Assembly: GCF_900100925.1 (NCBI RefSeq) | Contig: NZ_FNKO01000002.1 | Span: 868,001-932,000, forward strand | From: Actinopolyspora saharensis | Lineage (GTDB): Bacteria; Actinomycetota; Actinomycetes; Mycobacteriales; Pseudonocardiaceae | Direction of reading: 5' to 3' | Length of the DNA: 64,000 nt | Shown: positions 61,732 to 64,000 of the stretch, in pieces | Position numbering within the stretch: position 1 is the first letter of the stretch | How the letters are laid out: every line of letters starts with the position of its first letter | The notes under the pieces: model-generated | Database searches by the model: none | What the model was told of the DNA's origin: nothing | The model's input: only the letters and a program-made list of their open reading frames with translations | Made by a program: the position numbers and the translations under genes

Positions 61732-61785
61732 GTGGTCATTATCCAGTCGTTGATCGACATGCTGGTTAACATCGACGTCCTCTGA
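61732..61785 (+). CDS. Possible 17-residue hydrophobic peptide
   Basis: GTG 61732, with AAAGGAC seven bases upstream, encodes MVIIQSLIDMLVNIDVL. Alternating Ile/Leu/Val with Asp makes an amphipathic helix. It is followed by two adjacent hairpins, the second an excellent terminator, so a short transcript is credible. Could be a leader peptide, a small membrane-active peptide or part of a small RNA. A second tiny frame (61694-61753) overlaps it but lacks a ribosome-binding site. Confidence 0.45.
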   Translation: MVIIQSLIDMLVNIDVL

Positions 61786-61806
61786 CACGAGGAATCACGT
61801 CGACGG

Positions 61807-61876
61807 CCCGGTCCGACTCCAGGTCGGGCCGGGTCGCTGAGCAGGGGGTGCCCCACGCCGAGGGGCACCCCCTTTT
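61807..61876 (+). terminator. Double hairpin ending in an intrinsic terminator
   Basis: Hairpin one: CCCGGTCCGAC (61807-61817) with GTCGGGCCGGG (61823-61833), one G-U pair. Hairpin two: GGGGGTGCCCC (61844-61854) with GGGGCACCCCC (61862-61872), followed by TTTT. It ends the small transcript on the plus strand. Confidence 0.88.
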
Positions 61877-61945
61877 CGCCGCTGAGGCCCTCGGTTCAAA
61901 CCTCCGTCGTGGGCGCTCGCTCGGCGGGACCTCACCGCCCCACGC

Positions 61946-62902
61946 TCACCGCGGGTCCGCGAGTTCGCCGGCGTACGGCGGCTGGGCCCCCGAGCGGGAA
62001 ACCGTGACCCCGGCCGCGGCGGCCGCGTAGCTCAGCGCCGCGCGCCAGCTCCCCGCGTCCAGCCCGGAGATCGCCGCCGCGGAGAGCGCCCCCTCGCGCC
62101 GCAGCCAGGCGAGCAGGGCGGCCTGAATCGTGTCCCCGGCGCCGATCGTGTCCACCACCGGCACCCGGGCGGCCTCGACCTCCACGAACTCCCCCGCGGC
62201 GGTGAGCACGGCCATGCCGTCCGCCCCCCGCGTCAGCACCACGGCCGAGGGGCCGCGGTCCAGCCAGTCGCGCAACGCCGCGAACAACGGCTCCGACTCG
62301 GTTTCCGAGTCGACACCGGCCAGCCACGCCGCGTCCTCCACCGAGAGCTTGAGCAGCGTCACGGCGGGCAACCAGTCGCGGAACCTGCGCCGGTAGGCGT
62401 CCGGCTCGCCGATCAGATCGGCCCGGATGTTCGGGTCGAGGGCCACGAAGCTCCCGCGCTCCGCCGCGCGGAAGAGCACCCGCTCGTAGACCGAGGCGCC
62501 CGGTTCCAGAACCATCCCGAGCGTGCCGAGGGAGACGGCCTCGGTCCCCTCCGGCAGCTGCCCGGGATCGGCGAGCAGCGGGGTGGCGGTGCCCTCCGTG
62601 TGGAAGCCGTACCGCGCGGCGCCGTTCTCGTCCAGCTCGACCACGGCCAGCGTCGTCGGCTCGGGACCGCGCTGCACCAGGGCGGTGTCCACTCCGGCCT
62701 CGCTCAACCGCTCGCTCAGCTTCTCCCCGAAGCGGTCCGTGGACAGCCTCGTGAGCATGCCGACGGGCTCGCCCAGCCTGCCCAGGGCGATGGCTATGTT
62801 GTAGGGCCCGCCGCCCAGCCAGGGGCGCAGCGGCGGCAACTCCTCCGCGGAAGCGCCCTCGGGCACGAGGTCGACGAGCGCCTCACCACCGACGATGATC
62901 AA
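61946..62902 (-). CDS. PfkB-family carbohydrate kinase (fructokinase-like)
   Basis: 318 residues from TTG 62902, supported by GGAGGA five bases upstream and a 4-base TTGA overlap with the TetR stop. PfkB signatures: N-terminal GGEALVDLVPEGASAEELPP and LGGGPYNIAIALGRLGEPVG; C-terminal PVVDTIGAGDTIQAALLAWL with catalytic Asp. The family phosphorylates sugars such as fructose. Strongly coupled to the regulator upstream, which therefore probably responds to a sugar or its phosphate; that is inference. Confidence 0.92.
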   Translation of the reverse strand: MIIVGGEALVDLVPEGASAEELPPLRPWLGGGPYNIAIALGRLGEPVGMLTRLSTDRFGEKLSERLSEAGVDTALVQRGPEPTTLAVVELDENGAARYGFHTEGTATPLLADPGQLPEGTEAVSLGTLGMVLEPGASVYERVLFRAAERGSFVALDPNIRADLIGEPDAYRRRFRDWLPAVTLLKLSVEDAAWLAGVDSETESEPLFAALRDWLDRGPSAVVLTRGADGMAVLTAAGEFVEVEAARVPVVDTIGAGDTIQAALLAWLRREGALSAAAISGLDAGSWRAALSYAAAAAGVTVSRSGAQPPYAGELADPR

Positions 62903-63567
62903 GCTTCCTCCGTTCGGCACGTATCTGCTTCCTGCCGCCCCTCCCCGGGGGCCGCCAGGCCGCCCACCAGGAACTCCGAGAGCGCGTCGAAGGCCGCGGC
63001 ATCGGACAGCCCGGTGCGCTCGGTTATCTCTCCACGCTGGATCGCGGAGATGGTCAGGCCGACCATCTCCCCGACCAGGGCGGCGTCGACCTCGCGGAAC
63101 ACCCCCGCGCGCACGCCCTCGTGCACGAGCGAGCGGATCCGGTCCGCCGCGGCGGTGGCATTGGCCTCGTAGCAGGCCCGCGTGGCGGGGTTGTCCGCCA
63201 TGTCGGCTATGAACCGCCTTCCGGCCGGGGCCAGCTCGGCAGCGGCCGCCTTCAGGTAGACGCGCATGACCGAGCGCACGTCGGTCTCCCCGGCCACCCG
63301 GCGCTCTATGCTGGTGGTCGCGCGTTTGAAGAAGTGCCCGACCACGCGGACCGCGAGTTGCTCCTTGCTGCGGGCGAGCGTGTACAGCGTGGACTTGGAG
63401 CAGTGCAGCCGCGCGGCCAACTCGTCCAGCGTGAAGTGCGCGAACCCCTCGGCCAGGAAGAGGTCGCACAACCTGTCCAACAGCTCCGCCCGCCGCGCGT
63501 GCACGGCCCTGCTCGGGGGCCCCGCACTCCTGCCTCCGGGGCTCTCCGTCGGACGGGAATAGGTCAT
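62899..63567 (-). CDS. TetR-family regulator coupled to sugar kinase
   Basis: 222 residues from ATG 63567. The helix-turn-helix lies at about residues 26-72: RRAELLDRLCDLFLAEGFAH, FTLDELAARLHCSKSTLYTL and ARSKEQLAVRVVGHF. The C-terminal domain has GRRFIADMADNPATRACYEA. Divergent from the acyl-CoA dehydrogenase at 63747 and separated by a repeat-rich operator region, so it more likely controls that gene than the kinase, although it is co-transcribed with the kinase. Confidence 0.9.
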   Translation of the reverse strand: MTYSRPTESPGGRSAGPPSRAVHARRAELLDRLCDLFLAEGFAHFTLDELAARLHCSKSTLYTLARSKEQLAVRVVGHFFKRATTSIERRVAGETDVRSVMRVYLKAAAAELAPAGRRFIADMADNPATRACYEANATAAADRIRSLVHEGVRAGVFREVDAALVGEMVGLTISAIQRGEITERTGLSDAAAFDALSEFLVGGLAAPGEGRQEADTCRTEEA

Positions 63568-63690
63568 CGCCCGAGGTTGCCACAGCGCTCACCCGAACGG
63601 CTGTGCGGGACGCACGCCCCGGAATCGGTTTCGCCGAGTGAGCGGGAGAAGTACTATGCGTGCTCAGTAGCCGTACTGATCACGGTTACA

Positions 63691-63710
63691 CAGTACTGTA
63701 CGGAGTACTG
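63691..63710. promoter_or_regulatory. Operator in the divergent tetR / acyl-CoA dehydrogenase region
   Basis: CAGTACT-GTACGG-AGTACTG, perfect 7-base arms around six bases. Further GTACTG copies flank it at 63672 and after 63710. Size and placement suit the TetR encoded at 62899. Confidence 0.7.
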
Positions 63711-63746
63711 AAAACCAGTACGCACTGTCGCTGGAGCGAAGATCCG

Positions 63747-64000
63747 ATGCCGGTCGAACGCCTGCTCGCCACCCCGGAAGCGAACGATCTGATCGCCCTC
63801 ACCAGGGAAATCGCCCGCAACGAGCTCGCCCCCGCAGCCGCAGCGGCCGAGGAGAACGAGCAGTTCCCCGGGGACAAGTTCAAACTGCTCGGGGAGGCGG
63901 GACTTCTCGGACTGCCCTACCCCGAGGAGTTCGGCGGCGCGAACCAGCCGTACGAGACCTACCTGCAGGTGCTGGAGGAGCTCAGCAGCGCGTGGATGAC
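63747..64000 (+). CDS. Acyl-CoA dehydrogenase (5' part, runs off window)
   Basis: At least 84 residues from ATG 63747, preceded by GGAGCGAAG. MPVERLLATPEANDLIALTR, then a helix ending AAEENEQFPGDKFKLLGEAG and LLGLPYPEEFGGANQPYETY: the N-terminal all-alpha domain of acyl-CoA dehydrogenases (LLGLPYPEEFGG is characteristic). FAD-dependent alpha,beta-desaturation of acyl-CoA. Probably controlled by the divergent TetR through the site at 63691. Confidence 0.9.
   Translation, partial: MPVERLLATPEANDLIALTREIARNELAPAAAAAEENEQFPGDKFKLLGEAGLLGLPYPEEFGGANQPYETYLQVLEELSSAWM

Overview
The window reads as a chromosomal segment of a high-GC, Gram-positive actinomycete. Genes are dense, with strong G/C preference at third codon positions, frequent GTG/TTG starts, many 4-base ATGA/GTGA overlaps and many TetR, MarR and LuxR regulators. 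The gene set suggests the Pseudonocardiales, possibly an Actinopolyspora- or Saccharopolyspora-like organism; that placement is inference. No rRNA or tRNA gene, phage structural gene or transposase was recognised.

Layout. 0-3 kb: a partial TetR regulator and a YhgE-like membrane protein with a fused C-terminal domain, divergent from a second TetR. 3-5.2 kb: a 97-base tandem repeat, then a GT-C-type membrane glycosyltransferase. 5.2-9.3 kb: two tandem, translationally coupled NRPS-independent siderophore (IucA/IucC) synthetases. 9.4-12.2 kb: two small proteins, a conserved membrane protein and a formate/nitrite-family channel. 12.4-16.1 kb: a large LuxR-type (LAL) regulator divergent from a secreted lipase. 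16.2-17.7 kb: a DEDDh exonuclease coupled to a DUF5710/HNH-like protein. 17.8-20.7 kb: a visibly less GC-rich accessory patch with a 16-base tandem repeat, a two-repeat type I-E CRISPR remnant, a Panacea-type antitoxin with a candidate toxin partner, and three genes resembling fragments of an exported-protein locus.

20.8-39.2 kb is mainly redox and catabolic metabolism: a MOSC protein, three aldo/keto reductases, an OhrR-like MarR regulator, a quinone/alkenal oxidoreductase, a zinc alcohol dehydrogenase, an arginase-fold protein, a HAD dehalogenase-like enzyme, TetR regulators with recognisable operators, a persulfide dioxygenase/rhodanese fusion, a CPA1 cation/proton antiporter preceded by a 15-base VNTR, an acyl-CoA synthetase, a PucR-type regulator and a YrhK-like protein. 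39.4-46 kb: an I36-type inhibitor, an envelope-glycosylation operon (two GT4 enzymes, an alpha/beta hydrolase, a DMT-type membrane protein) and a DUF4232 lipoprotein.

The most interesting part is 47.5-57.1 kb. Two small helical proteins lie next to a soluble FtsK/EccC-like ATPase with three ATPase-like modules (only the middle one intact) and a coiled-coil partner. About 4 kb downstream is a cassette of a small helical protein, a DddA/SCP1.201-like deaminase toxin and an Imm1-type immunity protein, followed by a second CRISPR mini-array. The toxin's N-terminal helical domain resembles the small protein of the FtsK operon, which suggests one delivery or conflict system. Between them are an ABM monooxygenase with an apparent frameshift, an oxidoreductase paralogous to the one at 25.3 kb, and a GlpD-like dehydrogenase. 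57.4-64 kb: a NatAB-like ABC exporter, citrate synthase, a putative 17-residue peptide transcript ending in a strong terminator, a PfkB sugar kinase with a coupled TetR regulator, and the start of an acyl-CoA dehydrogenase.
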